Shown one piece after another: positions 22,305-32,288 of a stretch of 64,000 bases of DNA; the first letter of the stretch is position 1; every line of letters begins with the position of its first letter. The stretch comes from [Muricauda] lutisoli (nom. illeg.) (lineage in GTDB: Bacteria; Bacteroidota; Bacteroidia; Flavobacteriales; Flavobacteriaceae): the NCBI RefSeq assembly GCF_017313105.1, contig NZ_JAFLND010000002.1, forward strand, positions 62,001-126,000, in the 5' to 3' direction. Both the position numbers and the translations under genes were made by a program. A model generated the notes under the pieces. The model was not told where the DNA came from. It saw only the letters and a list, made by a program, of their open reading frames with translations, and made no database searches.

Positions 22305-25103
22305 TTGAGGCCATATATTTTTTATTTACTGGTTTTGCTTTGCTCAACAACGCTGGGTCAAGAACTGCCTCCCATAAAAAATTATACCACAAAAGAATAC
22401 AATGGTGAGTTTCAGAACTGGGCAATAACACAATCACCATCAAAAAATATTTATGTAGCCAACCATACCAGTCTTTTGGAGTTCGATGGCAGTAAATGGC
22501 ATCAGTACAAACTGCCTACTTCTCCCATAATAAGGTCGGTAAAAGCAGCTGGAGATAAAATTTACACAGGCTCCTATCGCGAATTCGGTTATTGGACCAA
22601 AGAGGAAAATGGTGAACTTGTTTACACCTCATTGTCCCAAAAAATGGAAATACCCATGGCCGAAGACGAAGAGTTTTGGGATATTTTGGAGTTGGAGCAA
22701 TGGGTGCTCTTCCAATCTTTGGACAGAATTTATATATATGATCATGCCGAAGATACTTTCAAAGTTATTGAAGCGAATTCCGATAAGGCCAACCTAAGTT
22801 TAGTTAACGACAACGTATATTTTCAAATTGCCAGAAAAGGGCTTTTCACCATTCAAAATGGCGAATCTGCATTAGTGAGCGATGACCCCGTTTTTACCGA
22901 TGAACCCATTGTTGGACTCTATGGGATAGACAATGATATTCTAGTGATAACGGAAGGTTCCCGTTTTTACAAATACGATTCAGAGTCCCTAGAACCATGG
23001 CAAACGGCGATGGATACCATAAACATCAAACTCTACAGTAGTATTCAACTCAATGATGGTTCTTTTGTATTGGGAAGCATTTCCAACGGCTTTTACCATC
23101 TCTCACAAAATGGAGATTCCATCATTGAAAATATTGATCAGGAGAAAGGCCTTAACAATAATACCGTATTATCACTTTTTGAAGATTCCGATAATAACCT
23201 ATGGCTAGGATTGGACAATGGCCTAAGCATCATAAATCTATACGCTCCTTTTAATGAGTATGTTGACAAACTTGGGAATTTGGGCCTAGTATATGCTGCC
23301 TTGAGCCATAAGGGATACCTCTACCTAGGTACCAACCAAGGATTGTTCTACAGAAAAACAGAGTCTTCAAATCCATTCCGAATGATTGATGGGACGGAAG
23401 GTCAGGTCTGGAACCTACAACTTTTGGACTCCACGGTTTTTTGCGGACACAACAACGGAACCTTTGTTGTAAAAAATGATGAGGCCGAACTTATTTCGGA
23501 TTTTCCAGGTACTTGGGGCATAAAACCAATACAAAACCATGACAACCTTTTATTGCAGGGCAATTATAACGGACTAAGTATCCTAGAAAAGAAAAAAGGT
23601 TCTTGGACTTTTCGAAACTCCATTGAAGGGTTTACGGTTTCCAGTAGGTTTTTTGAATTAGATTCTTTGGAAGTGGTTGTAAACCATGAACAAAAGGGGT
23701 TATATTTTATTGAATTACAATCCGACTTTAGGAAAACAAAGCAAGTTATAAACAAGGAAGGATTTGGCCATAGTTCCAACATTTTCAGTTTTCAGGACCA
23801 GATACATTACAAAACCAACTCGGGGATCTATACCATAAAAAACGAAAATGATATTAAAATTGATAGTACATTGACCCAAATGGTTCTTGCAAACAATAAC
23901 GGTCAGGTAAGTATCATAATTCCCGAAAACTCAGAACAGCGTTTGTGGTTCTTCACAAATAGTGGTATCCAATATGTTTCCCAAAGCACTTTGAGCAACA
24001 AATTAAATTCCTCCAACATTTCCATACCTAGCGATATTCGGGCGAATTTGGGAGTTTCTGGATTTGAAAATATTTCCAAAATTGCTGAGTCCAAATATTT
24101 GATCGGAAGTTCCAACGGCTATGTATCGCTCGACTTGACCAAAGTAGAATCATCCGACAAGGAAATACATATAAACTCCATTTATTATGGTGGATATCAA
24201 GAATTGTCCTCAAAGGCACCCATAAACAGTACTAATGAACAATTGAAATACTCCAACAACAACGTAAGATTCGAATTCAGTGTTCCCGAGTACGATAAAT
24301 ATACCGAGGTAAAGTACCAGTATAAAATGGAGAATCTCTACAATGGATGGAGCGAATGGTCCGAATCTTCCGAGGCTATATTCAAAAATTTAGCATTTGG
24401 CGACTACACTTTTACGGTAAGGGCGATGGTCGGCAACAGCATTAGCGAAAACACGGCTTCGTACAGTTTCACCATATTACGTCCTTGGTATCTTTCCAAC
24501 CTTGCTCTAGCACTATACACGATTGGTTTATTCCTACTGTTTGTTTTGATACATAGACTTTACAAGAATTATTATAAGAGAAAGCAAGAGTCGTTGATAA
24601 AACGAAATAAAAAAGAGTTGGAACGCAGGGAGCTTGAAGAAAAAGAGCGTATAGCCAAACTACAGACCGAGAAACTCCAAAACGAAATAGAAAACAAAAA
24701 CCGGGAGCTGGCCATTTCCACCATGAGCCTTGTAAAAAAGAACAAGTTCCTTTCTTCGTTGAAATCCCAACTTAAGGAAGTCCCAAATAAGGATCGAAGT
24801 ATAAAATCCGTAATCAAGGAAATAGACAACAATATAAACAGTGAGGACGACTGGAAATTTTTTGAAGATGCATTCAATAATGCGGACAGGGACTTTTTAA
24901 AAAGAATAAAAGCAAAACACGACAGCCTTACCAACAACGATCTTCGTTTATGTGCCTATTTAAGACTCAACCTATCCTCAAAAGAAATAGCCCCGCTGCT
25001 TAACATTTCTGTAAAAAGTGTGGAAATGAAACGGTATAGACTGCGGAAAAAATTCGACTTGCCCCACCACGATAACCTTATAGACTACATTTTAAACTTT
25101 TAG
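22305..25103 (+). CDS. Propeller/Y_Y_Y-domain membrane regulator with LuxR-type HTH
   Basis: A 932-residue protein with signal peptide (MRPYIFYLLVLLCSTTLGQ) and a large periplasmic beta-propeller containing the repeat GLNNNTVLSLFEDSDNNLWL (G-L-S/N-I/L). A Y_Y_Y domain (KYQYKMENLYNGWSEWS ... AFGDYTFTVRA) comes next, then one membrane span (about 727-750, LALALYTIGLFLLFVLIHRL), a Lys/Glu coiled coil and a C-terminal LuxR-like HTH (LTNNDLRLCAYLRLNLSSKE, IAPLLNISVKSVEMKRYRLR). It has no kinase domain, so it is a one-component transmembrane regulator. It starts at TTG 22305, the only start that keeps the signal peptide. It lies directly before the glucan SusC gene and is the probable sensor for that locus. 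Confidence 0.88.
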   Translation: MRPYIFYLLVLLCSTTLGQELPPIKNYTTKEYNGEFQNWAITQSPSKNIYVANHTSLLEFDGSKWHQYKLPTSPIIRSVKAAGDKIYTGSYREFGYWTKEENGELVYTSLSQKMEIPMAEDEEFWDILELEQWVLFQSLDRIYIYDHAEDTFKVIEANSDKANLSLVNDNVYFQIARKGLFTIQNGESALVSDDPVFTDEPIVGLYGIDNDILVITEGSRFYKYDSESLEPWQTAMDTINIKLYSSIQLNDGSFVLGSISNGFYHLSQNGDSIIENIDQEKGLNNNTVLSLFEDSDNNLWLGLDNGLSIINLYAPFNEYVDKLGNLGLVYAALSHKGYLYLGTNQGLFYRKTESSNPFRMIDGTEGQVWNLQLLDSTVFCGHNNGTFVVKNDEAELISDFPGTWGIKPIQNHDNLLLQGNYNGLSILEKKKGSWTFRNSIEGFTVSSRFFELDSLEVVVNHEQKGLYFIELQSDFRKTKQVINKEGFGHSSNIFSFQDQIHYKTNSGIYTIKNENDIKIDSTLTQMVLANNNGQVSIIIPENSEQRLWFFTNSGIQYVSQSTLSNKLNSSNISIPSDIRANLGVSGFENISKIAESKYLIGSSNGYVSLDLTKVESSDKEIHINSIYYGGYQELSSKAPINSTNEQLKYSNNNVRFEFSVPEYDKYTEVKYQYKMENLYNGWSEWSESSEAIFKNLAFGDYTFTVRAMVGNSISENTASYSFTILRPWYLSNLALALYTIGLFLLFVLIHRLYKNYYKRKQESLIKRNKKELERRELEEKERIAKLQTEKLQNEIENKNRELAISTMSLVKKNKFLSSLKSQLKEVPNKDRSIKSVIKEIDNNINSEDDWKFFEDAFNNADRDFLKRIKAKHDSLTNNDLRLCAYLRLNLSSKEIAPLLNISVKSVEMKRYRLRKKFDLPHHDNLIDYILNF

Positions 25104-25128
25104 GCAACTCTACGTTTGCCCATCATCA

Positions 25129-25199
25129 CCCTACAAATCTTAAAATTACCCCTACAATAACCCTACGATCGGACAAAAAACGACAGTTCACCCCTATAC
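25129..25199 (+). promoter_or_regulatory. Array of four CCCTA-type boxes, candidate operator
   Basis: CCCTACAA (25129), CCCTACAA (25150), CCCTACGA (25161) and CCCTATAC (25192) start 21, 11 and 31 bp apart, near-multiples of one helical turn. They lie 124-195 bp before the promoter at 25323, between the regulator gene and susC. Confidence 0.45.
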
Positions 25200-25322
25200 T
25201 CAACTTTATCTCTATATCAACAAATATTTTCAAATTCTCATATTTTACAGGGTTTAAGTGATAAAAAGCCAATTTTAACACTATTAAATTGAAAATGTAG
25301 GTTTTTTATAGAGGTGGTTCAT

Positions 25323-25354
25323 TTGTTAAGAATACGTTAAGCCCACTACATTTA
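25323..25354 (+). promoter_or_regulatory. Probable promoter of the glucan SusCD operon
   Basis: TTG (25323-25325), 21-nt spacer, TACATTTA (25347-25354), one mismatch from TAnnTTTG. It ends 22 nt before the SusC ATG. Confidence 0.5.
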
Positions 25355-25376
25355 TCTCAAATCAAATTCACTCAAA

Positions 25377-28349
25377 ATGAGATATGGCATTTTAACCTTA
25401 TTGGTACTTTTATGTACCTCCTATGGGTATTCACAAACAAAAACCGTTACCGGTACCGTCTCTGACAATATGGGACCCATGCCAGGTGTTAACGTACTCG
25501 TAAAAGGAACCACCAATGGTGTGGTAACCAACTTTGATGGTGTATTTACCATCGATGACGTTTCCAATGATGACACTTTGGTTTTTAGCTATGTGGGATT
25601 CTTGACCCAAGAAGTTCCAGTTGGCGACCAAGAAGAAATCAATGTTGTTTTAGAGGAAGATACTCAGGCCCTGGACGAGGTTGTTGTTGTTGGATATGGT
25701 ACACAAAAGAAAAGTAACGTAATAGGGTCGGTGGCCAGTGTAGAAGTTGAAGAAGCCACCAACGTTCCCACGACAAACGTATCTGAAATGTTGCGAGGTA
25801 GAGCTGCCGGTGTCCAAGTAAACTTGGGCGACGCCAGACCAGGTGGTAACTCCAATATCGTAATCCGTGGTAATGTATCCGTTGCACCGGGCGGAAACTC
25901 CCCATTGATCATTGTGGACGGATTACCTTTTGACAACTTGAATGATGTTGCTCCGGACGATATCGCCAACATTGAAATTTTAAAAGACGCCTCATCAACA
26001 GCCATTTATGGGTCACGAGCCTCCAATGGTGTAATATTGGTGACCACCAAGAGAGGTAAAGTTGGGAAAGCATCTATAGACTACCACGGATATACTACTG
26101 TACAGACCCTTACCAAAAACTTTAACCAATATACCGGGCAGCAATTCATAGACCTAAGAAGAGAGGCCAATAGGAACAGGTTCACAGGCGCCTACTTAAA
26201 TGATGAAAACATTTTTTCTCCTTTTGAGCTCGAAGCCATAGAAAACAAAAACTTCGTGGATTGGGAAGACTTGGTATTACAGGATGCGATAATCCAAAGC
26301 CACGCCCTTAGCTTTTCTGCCGGTAGTGAAAAAACAAAGGTCTTCTCTAGTGTGAACTATTTTTCACAAGAAGGTATTATTCCAAATTCAGGTTTTGACA
26401 GAGGCACATTCAAACTAAACTTAGAGCAAAAACTTACGGATAAATTGATGTTCCGAGGAATCATCAACTATCAAAATGCAAAACAAGACCGTGAAACAGG
26501 CGGAATCAATTTTACCACAATAACTCCGTTGGCACAACCATACACGGCAGATGGTGAGCTTCAGAAATTTTATTTGGGCCCATCAAATACAGCAGTTAAC
26601 CCACTGTGGGACCAGAGAGAGTCCGTGGATGAGACCAAAATCAATCTCACGGATGTTAATCTGAGCCTCATTTATGATATTTCACCAAACCTAAGCTATA
26701 CCCTTAAAACTTTTTTAAGGAACCGTAACACTAACCAAGGTGTATATAGGTCATCCCTTCATTCCGTAGGAGATGAAGGGATCAATGGAATCGGGGTTTT
26801 ATCCAACACACTCTTTAAGCAAGTGCTTGTGGAAAACATCCTGAACTATACGCCTCAAATAAATGATGACCATAGCTTGGACCTGACCGCAGTGCAAGCC
26901 TTCGATGAGCAGAGGACGGAATACACGCAATTGGACAAATCCGGCTTTACCAACGATGCATTGCGATTTAACGGAAATGCCACCAATTTACTGAACAACG
27001 TTAGAAACGTATCTCAACGGAGATTACTCTCTTTCTTGGGAAGGCTCCGTTATGGTTATTTGGATAGATACCTTTTGGAAGCCACTGCCCGTGCCGATGG
27101 TGCATCGGTTTTTGCAGAGAACAACAAGTGGGGCTTTTTTCCGGCAGTTTCGGTAGCATGGAAAATGCACAACGAACCCTTTATGGAAAATGTGGATGCC
27201 ATAAACGAAATGAAATTGAGGGTTAGTTATGGTGCAACAGGAAACCAAGGGATCAATCCATTGGAATCTCTGGGTGTTGCGGACAACCTACCCTACATTT
27301 TTGGAGATCAAACAGTGTCCGGCGCAACGGCATCATCGCGATTGCCGAACCCCGACCTAAAATGGGAAACCACGACCACCTTGAACGCAGGTGTGGACTT
27401 TAGGTTGTTCAACAACTTTTTCGAAGGAACCTTTGAGTACTACAAGGCCAATACAACCGACCTTTTGTTGGACAGGTCCATTGCAGGAACCACTGGTTTC
27501 AATGTAATTCGATTTAACTCCGGTGAACTACAGAACCAAGGTGTCGAAGCTTCTTTGACCTCTAACATTATCCGCAAGGAAAACTTCCGTTGGTCCTTGG
27601 GATTGGTATTCTCCAGAAATAGAAATAAAGTAATTTCATTGACCGGGGAATTGGATGACAATGGCAACCCGATCGACATTACCGATACTTCTGGAAGAAG
27701 ATTGTCCGTAGGTGAATCCATCAACAATATTTGGTTGCCCAAATATGATGGGATTTATCAAGTAGGCGATGATATCGAAGGCTCTGGAAACCCATTGGCC
27801 CAACCAGGAGATGTTCGTGTAATCGACCAAGATGGAAACGGACAGATAGATGACCGCGACAATATCTTTACCAATACGGATCCAGAGTGGTACGGTTCCA
27901 TTACCAACACGATCACTTACAAGAACTTCGACCTGTTCGCCGATATCTATATTGTACAAGGAGCAACAAAGTTGAATCCGGTTCTTGCCAATGGAGAACT
28001 TTGGAAAGGTGCCATCAATGGTATTAGGACAAAATATTACACCCCTGAGTTCCCTTCTACCGAGTACCCAAGACCAAAACCGGACACACACCTGCACTTG
28101 TTCCCTTTTGCAGTAAGAGATGCTTCTTACCTAAGATTAAGAACGTTGACATTAGGATACAACATTCCTAAAGATGCTTTTTCCAAACTCGGATTACAGA
28201 GGGCAAAAGTATATGTAACCGGAACCAACCTGTTCACATTTACCGATTTTAAATCATATAGCCCGGAACAAACACCTTTGGCAAACAACCAAGGATCTGC
28301 GTTCCCAGAAACAAGAAACATAACCCTAGGTGTAAAATTAGGATTCTAA
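25377..28349 (+). CDS. SusC-family TonB-dependent transporter of the beta-glucan locus
   Basis: A 990-residue protein with signal peptide MRYGILTLLVLLCTSYGYSQ. A carboxypeptidase-like regulatory domain (TVTGTVSDNMGPMPGVNVLV, TNFDGVFTI, FSYVGF) leads to the family's TonB box DEVVVVGYGTQKK, then the plug (VSEMLRGRAAGVQV, NIVIRGNVSV, PLIIVDGLPFD, AIYGSRASNGVILVTTKRG) and a barrel ending ITLGVKLGF. It imports oligosaccharides with the SusD partner 10 bp downstream. Linkage to a GH16 enzyme suggests laminarin-type beta-1,3-glucan fragments. The operon runs to 33434. Confidence 0.94.
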   Translation: MRYGILTLLVLLCTSYGYSQTKTVTGTVSDNMGPMPGVNVLVKGTTNGVVTNFDGVFTIDDVSNDDTLVFSYVGFLTQEVPVGDQEEINVVLEEDTQALDEVVVVGYGTQKKSNVIGSVASVEVEEATNVPTTNVSEMLRGRAAGVQVNLGDARPGGNSNIVIRGNVSVAPGGNSPLIIVDGLPFDNLNDVAPDDIANIEILKDASSTAIYGSRASNGVILVTTKRGKVGKASIDYHGYTTVQTLTKNFNQYTGQQFIDLRREANRNRFTGAYLNDENIFSPFELEAIENKNFVDWEDLVLQDAIIQSHALSFSAGSEKTKVFSSVNYFSQEGIIPNSGFDRGTFKLNLEQKLTDKLMFRGIINYQNAKQDRETGGINFTTITPLAQPYTADGELQKFYLGPSNTAVNPLWDQRESVDETKINLTDVNLSLIYDISPNLSYTLKTFLRNRNTNQGVYRSSLHSVGDEGINGIGVLSNTLFKQVLVENILNYTPQINDDHSLDLTAVQAFDEQRTEYTQLDKSGFTNDALRFNGNATNLLNNVRNVSQRRLLSFLGRLRYGYLDRYLLEATARADGASVFAENNKWGFFPAVSVAWKMHNEPFMENVDAINEMKLRVSYGATGNQGINPLESLGVADNLPYIFGDQTVSGATASSRLPNPDLKWETTTTLNAGVDFRLFNNFFEGTFEYYKANTTDLLLDRSIAGTTGFNVIRFNSGELQNQGVEASLTSNIIRKENFRWSLGLVFSRNRNKVISLTGELDDNGNPIDITDTSGRRLSVGESINNIWLPKYDGIYQVGDDIEGSGNPLAQPGDVRVIDQDGNGQIDDRDNIFTNTDPEWYGSITNTITYKNFDLFADIYIVQGATKLNPVLANGELWKGAINGIRTKYYTPEFPSTEYPRPKPDTHLHLFPFAVRDASYLRLRTLTLGYNIPKDAFSKLGLQRAKVYVTGTNLFTFTDFKSYSPEQTPLANNQGSAFPETRNITLGVKLGF

Positions 28350-28359
28350 AAAAATTGTC

Positions 28360-29976
28360 ATGAAAACCATATTTCACTATTTAACATCAAAAAAAGCACT
28401 GACAATATTGCTTGTTATTGCAACGCTCACCTCGTGTGAAAAAGATCTGTTGGAAGACGAATTATTATCGGATACCTCGGTTGATTTTCTTTACACTACT
28501 CCCGAGGGATTGGAAAATGCCGTTGTTGGCCTTTACACCCTAAACAGAAACATCTATCAAGATTTGAGCTTGAACGGGACCATTCCACTTATTCTACAGG
28601 CCAAGAGCGATCTTGGAGTTGGAATCACAGGAGAGGTTTCCCTTTATAGCCGTTTGTTGTGGGGTGCCAGTTTGGGCGATTACGGAACCGCTTCTGGCAT
28701 CAATGCCTATTGGGTCCATTTTTATAGAATAGTTGACCGGGCCAATGCCGTAATCCAAGGAGCAGAAAACTTGGAAGGAATAGAGGAAGGTAGAAAGAAT
28801 CAAATTATCGCAGAGGCCAAATGTATGAGGGCCAATGCATACTTTACTCTTTATCGACTTTTCAATAACATCTTTATCACAACGGAACCCACTACTCCAG
28901 AAAATGCATTCGATGTACCTCAGGACAGGTCCTCTGTGGATGAGATATTCTCTCTCCTCCGCTCCGACTTGGACTTTGCAATTGCCAATTTGGGTTACGC
29001 CCCAGAACAATTTGGAAGATGGGGACAGGGAGCAGCGAGGCACCTTAGAGCCAAAGTAGCCATGTGGGAAAACGACTGGACCGAAGCCGCTGCCCAATCC
29101 GACGCAGTGATCACAAGTGGAAGTCACAGCTTGACAGCTTCTACGGCAGAAGTGTTCGCGGGAGAGCTCAATCACCCAGAAACCCTTTTTGCCATCAATT
29201 TTGAAAGAGAGACCATTGGTGGGGGAAGCCCGCATATTATGAACTGGAACATGGTATCCTCTTACGCGGATGCTCCAGGTCTTGTACAATCTATCGAAAA
29301 TGGTGGTGCAGGTGCAGGGTTTATTTCATTGAACCAATACACCATAGACTTACTGAATGAAGATCCCAATGACGATAGAAAAAACAATACATACTACATT
29401 TTTGAGTATGCATATAATGATGAAACTGCCCTGCCCGAAGGAAAAGAGTTGGGTGACCCTCTTGACCTGTATGAAAACAGCGAGACGGACCAAAATGAGT
29501 TTATGCTATACTATAGAAGGCAAAACCCCGGTGTAATCAAGTTTTTTGATGAAAACGTTGAGCCAACAGATAGGAATCACTTCAAAAATATCATGATCTA
29601 CAGATTGGCCGAAACCTATTTGGTTGGAGCTGAAGCGCACATGATGCTGGGCAACTCCTCCAAAGCATTGGAATACTTAAATGCGGTAAGAACAAGGGCC
29701 AACGCTGCTCCTGTAAACAGCATTGACCTTCAGACCATTCTGGATGAAAGGGCAAGGGAGTTGGCATTCGAAGGTCAACGCTGGTATACCTTGAAAAGGA
29801 CCGGACTACTTTACGATTTCTTATTGGATCATATGAACAATGACAATATGAACGAGTCCTACCCAGAAGGAAACCCAAAAGACATCTTAAGGGAATATAT
29901 GCAAAACTGGCCCATTCCACAGCAACAGATGGACCTTTTAGGACCTAATTACCCGCAGAACGATGGGTATAACTAA
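28360..29976 (+). CDS. SusD/RagB-family glycan-binding lipoprotein
   Basis: A 538-residue lipoprotein (Cys26 in LTSC, then acidic EKDLLEDE). It has classical SusD features: an N-terminal LYTTPEGLENAVVGLYTLNR helix, NAVIQGAENLEGIEEGRKNQ, IIAEAKCMRANAYFTLYRLF, and a C-terminal RLAETYLVGAEAHMMLGN, YLNAVRTRANA, ILDERARELAFEGQRWYTLK, matching the SusD/RagB family. It caps the SusC barrel and delivers oligosaccharides. Its start is 10 bp after susC, typical of translational coupling. The glucan assignment comes from the neighbours, not the protein itself. Confidence 0.94.
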   Translation: MKTIFHYLTSKKALTILLVIATLTSCEKDLLEDELLSDTSVDFLYTTPEGLENAVVGLYTLNRNIYQDLSLNGTIPLILQAKSDLGVGITGEVSLYSRLLWGASLGDYGTASGINAYWVHFYRIVDRANAVIQGAENLEGIEEGRKNQIIAEAKCMRANAYFTLYRLFNNIFITTEPTTPENAFDVPQDRSSVDEIFSLLRSDLDFAIANLGYAPEQFGRWGQGAARHLRAKVAMWENDWTEAAAQSDAVITSGSHSLTASTAEVFAGELNHPETLFAINFERETIGGGSPHIMNWNMVSSYADAPGLVQSIENGGAGAGFISLNQYTIDLLNEDPNDDRKNNTYYIFEYAYNDETALPEGKELGDPLDLYENSETDQNEFMLYYRRQNPGVIKFFDENVEPTDRNHFKNIMIYRLAETYLVGAEAHMMLGNSSKALEYLNAVRTRANAAPVNSIDLQTILDERARELAFEGQRWYTLKRTGLLYDFLLDHMNNDNMNESYPEGNPKDILREYMQNWPIPQQQMDLLGPNYPQNDGYN

Positions 29977-30013
29977 ACAAGTGCAAACTAGAATTAACTT
30001 ATAACATTGAAAA

Positions 30014-32194
30014 ATGAAAAAGTATAACAACAACAAGAACCACAACAATACAAGATTACCCATCTTGTTCCTGTTGATGGCCATAGGTATTTTGGGCACA
30101 ATTATTTCTTGCGAAACCGAGGACGATCTACCCCCGCCCTCAGCCTATGTTCCGCCAGAACCGGAGCCAGAGCCGGAGCCAGGTGATGGTTGCACGTTTT
30201 CAACCATAGTGCCCGAGTTGGCAGATGGGCTGGATTTTGAATGTGGTGGACCAGAAGTATCCTTTTTTGGGGAAATTGAGGGATCACTTGCACTGGAATA
30301 CGTGGAAAACCCCGATCCTTCGGGCATCAATACTTCTGAGACCGTTGTGGCGTATACACAAACACCTAGTATTGAGCCTTGGTCCGGTTTCTTTTTTGAT
30401 TTAGCGAGCAAAGTGGACTTTACGGTAATGCAGACCGTTAAAATAAAAGTATACTCACCAGCCGCAGATCAAATTGTACTCTTAAAATTTGAGGATAGCA
30501 CCGATGGTTCAATCTCAAAAGAAGTACAGGCAACCACTACTGTGTCGGGAGAATGGGAGGAATTGTCGTTTGTTTTTTCACCTAGCGATTCCGATAAATT
30601 CGACAGATTGGTATTGTTCTTTGATTTTAATGGGGAAAAGAGTTCAGCAAGCACCCACTATTTTGATGATATCGTGATGAGTGAAGGTGGTGAGGTCGAG
30701 GAACCCGTTGAAACTGGCGAACCTACTGTTCCTGCTCCGGACCCGACGATAGATCCAGCAGAAGTCATCTCTTTATTTAGCGATACATATACCAATGTAA
30801 CAGTGGATACGTGGAGAACCGATTGGTCCGATGCCATATTGGAAGACATAGAAATTCAGGGCAACGCGGTCAAGAAATATAGTGAACTGAGCTTTGTGGG
30901 CGTAGAAGCAGTATCCGCTCCTATCGATGCCAGTGGCATGACCCACTTCCGAACCGATATATGGACAGGCGATGCCACAGAATTTAGAATAAAATTGGTT
31001 GATTTTGGAGCTGATGGCGCTTTCGATGGTGGAGATGATGTAGAGCACGAATTGGTGTTCGAAGCTCCAGCTCAGCAAGAATGGGTGACACTCGATATAC
31101 CTCTTTCCGATTTCACAGGTTTGACCACAAGAGGACATATTGCCCAATTGATTTTTGTTGGAGCGCCCTCCAAAGCAAACACTGTGTTTGTAGACAATGT
31201 ATTCTTCTACAATGAGGCAGGGGTTTCCAGCGAACCAATATCAGGAGCTCCCGCACCAACAGTAGCAGAAGCTAATGTAATTTCGGTATTCAGTGATGCC
31301 TATACCAATGTGGACGGTACGGATTTTAACCCGAATTGGGGCCAGGCGACTGTAGTTACGCAGGAATTAATCGATGGAAACAATACTTTAAAGTATGAAA
31401 ACCTTAATTATCAAGGAACTCAGTTTGCAGCTCCATTGGATCTATCTGGAATGACAATGATGCACGTTGATTACTGGACAGCCGATTCCTCCGAACTCAA
31501 TGGGTATCTTATAAGCTCTGGTCCCGCTGAAACTGCACACTCCTTTGAGATAACAAATGGAGAATGGGTGAGCGTGGATATCCCATTGACCGAATTCTCC
31601 GATATTGTAGATTTAACTGATGTAATCCAACTAAAGTTTGATGGTAACGGAACCATTTATTTGGACAACATTTATTTCTATGCACCACCAGCAACAGAGC
31701 CAACGGCTGCTGCAACAGCTCCTACAGTAGCAGAGGCAGATGTGATATCGCTCTTCAGTAATGCTTACACCAACGTTCCTGTGGATACTTGGAGAACCGA
31801 TTGGTCTGCTGCGGTACTGGAAGACATCATCGTGGATGGAGACGATGTTAAAAAGTATAGCGAGTTGAATTTTGTAGGGATTGAAACCGTCGCCAACCAA
31901 ATAGATGCAACGGATATGACCCATTTCCATACTGATGTTTGGACAGCAGACGCTACCGAAATCAGAATAAAACTTGTAGATTTTGGTGCAGACGGGGCCT
32001 TTGGTGGCGATGATGATGTGGAACATGAAATTACCATAGCCAACCCGGAACAAAGTACTTGGATTTCATTGGACATTCCGCTTTCAGACTTTACGGGACT
32101 AACTACAAAAGCAAATATTGCTCAACTGATTTACGCAGGTCAACCCGCAGGATCTATGACCATATTTGTAGATAATGTGTATTTCCACAAATAA
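30014..32194 (+). CDS. Multi-module surface glycan-binding lipoprotein
   Basis: A 726-residue lipoprotein (Cys33 in GTIISC) with an acidic tether and a Pro-Glu linker (PEPEPEPEPGDG, about 48-58). Module 1 (about 60-222) is a beta-sandwich distinct from the rest. Three related modules follow at 251-400, 422-556 and 577-726. Modules 2 and 4 are close copies (VDTWRTDWS, VKKYSEL-FVG, RIKLVDFGADGAF, DIPLSDFTGLTT, FVDNV-F), and module 3 is diverged and shorter. I read it as the locus's surface glycan-binding protein, holding polysaccharide for GH16 and SusCD. No enzyme motif is visible. The modules look CBM-like, but family assignment needs profile searches. Confidence 0.8.
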   Translation: MKKYNNNKNHNNTRLPILFLLMAIGILGTIISCETEDDLPPPSAYVPPEPEPEPEPGDGCTFSTIVPELADGLDFECGGPEVSFFGEIEGSLALEYVENPDPSGINTSETVVAYTQTPSIEPWSGFFFDLASKVDFTVMQTVKIKVYSPAADQIVLLKFEDSTDGSISKEVQATTTVSGEWEELSFVFSPSDSDKFDRLVLFFDFNGEKSSASTHYFDDIVMSEGGEVEEPVETGEPTVPAPDPTIDPAEVISLFSDTYTNVTVDTWRTDWSDAILEDIEIQGNAVKKYSELSFVGVEAVSAPIDASGMTHFRTDIWTGDATEFRIKLVDFGADGAFDGGDDVEHELVFEAPAQQEWVTLDIPLSDFTGLTTRGHIAQLIFVGAPSKANTVFVDNVFFYNEAGVSSEPISGAPAPTVAEANVISVFSDAYTNVDGTDFNPNWGQATVVTQELIDGNNTLKYENLNYQGTQFAAPLDLSGMTMMHVDYWTADSSELNGYLISSGPAETAHSFEITNGEWVSVDIPLTEFSDIVDLTDVIQLKFDGNGTIYLDNIYFYAPPATEPTAAATAPTVAEADVISLFSNAYTNVPVDTWRTDWSAAVLEDIIVDGDDVKKYSELNFVGIETVANQIDATDMTHFHTDVWTADATEIRIKLVDFGADGAFGGDDDVEHEITIANPEQSTWISLDIPLSDFTGLTTKANIAQLIYAGQPAGSMTIFVDNVYFHK

Positions 32195-32247
32195 TAAAAT
32201 AGAAAACAAATCTTAAATTTATTTGAGTTTAGTTAATTAATGGATGG

Positions 32248-32272
32248 GCTCCTTTCTTTTTAAGAAAGGAGC
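32248..32272 (+). other. Intercistronic hairpin before the GH16 gene
   Basis: GCTCCTTTCTT (32248-32258) and AAGAAAGGAGC (32262-32272) form an 11-bp perfect stem with a 3-nt loop. No T-run follows, so mRNA protection or partial attenuation is more likely than full termination. It also makes the ATG at 32244 an unlikely start for GH16. Confidence 0.55.
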
Positions 32273-32288
32273 ATTAATCCTTCTTTCT

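Noticed and set aside
28594..29289. 231-codon open frame antisense to the SusD gene
   Set aside because: Composition is Cys/Gly/Ser-rich and not protein-like; the plus strand carries an intact SusD family protein.
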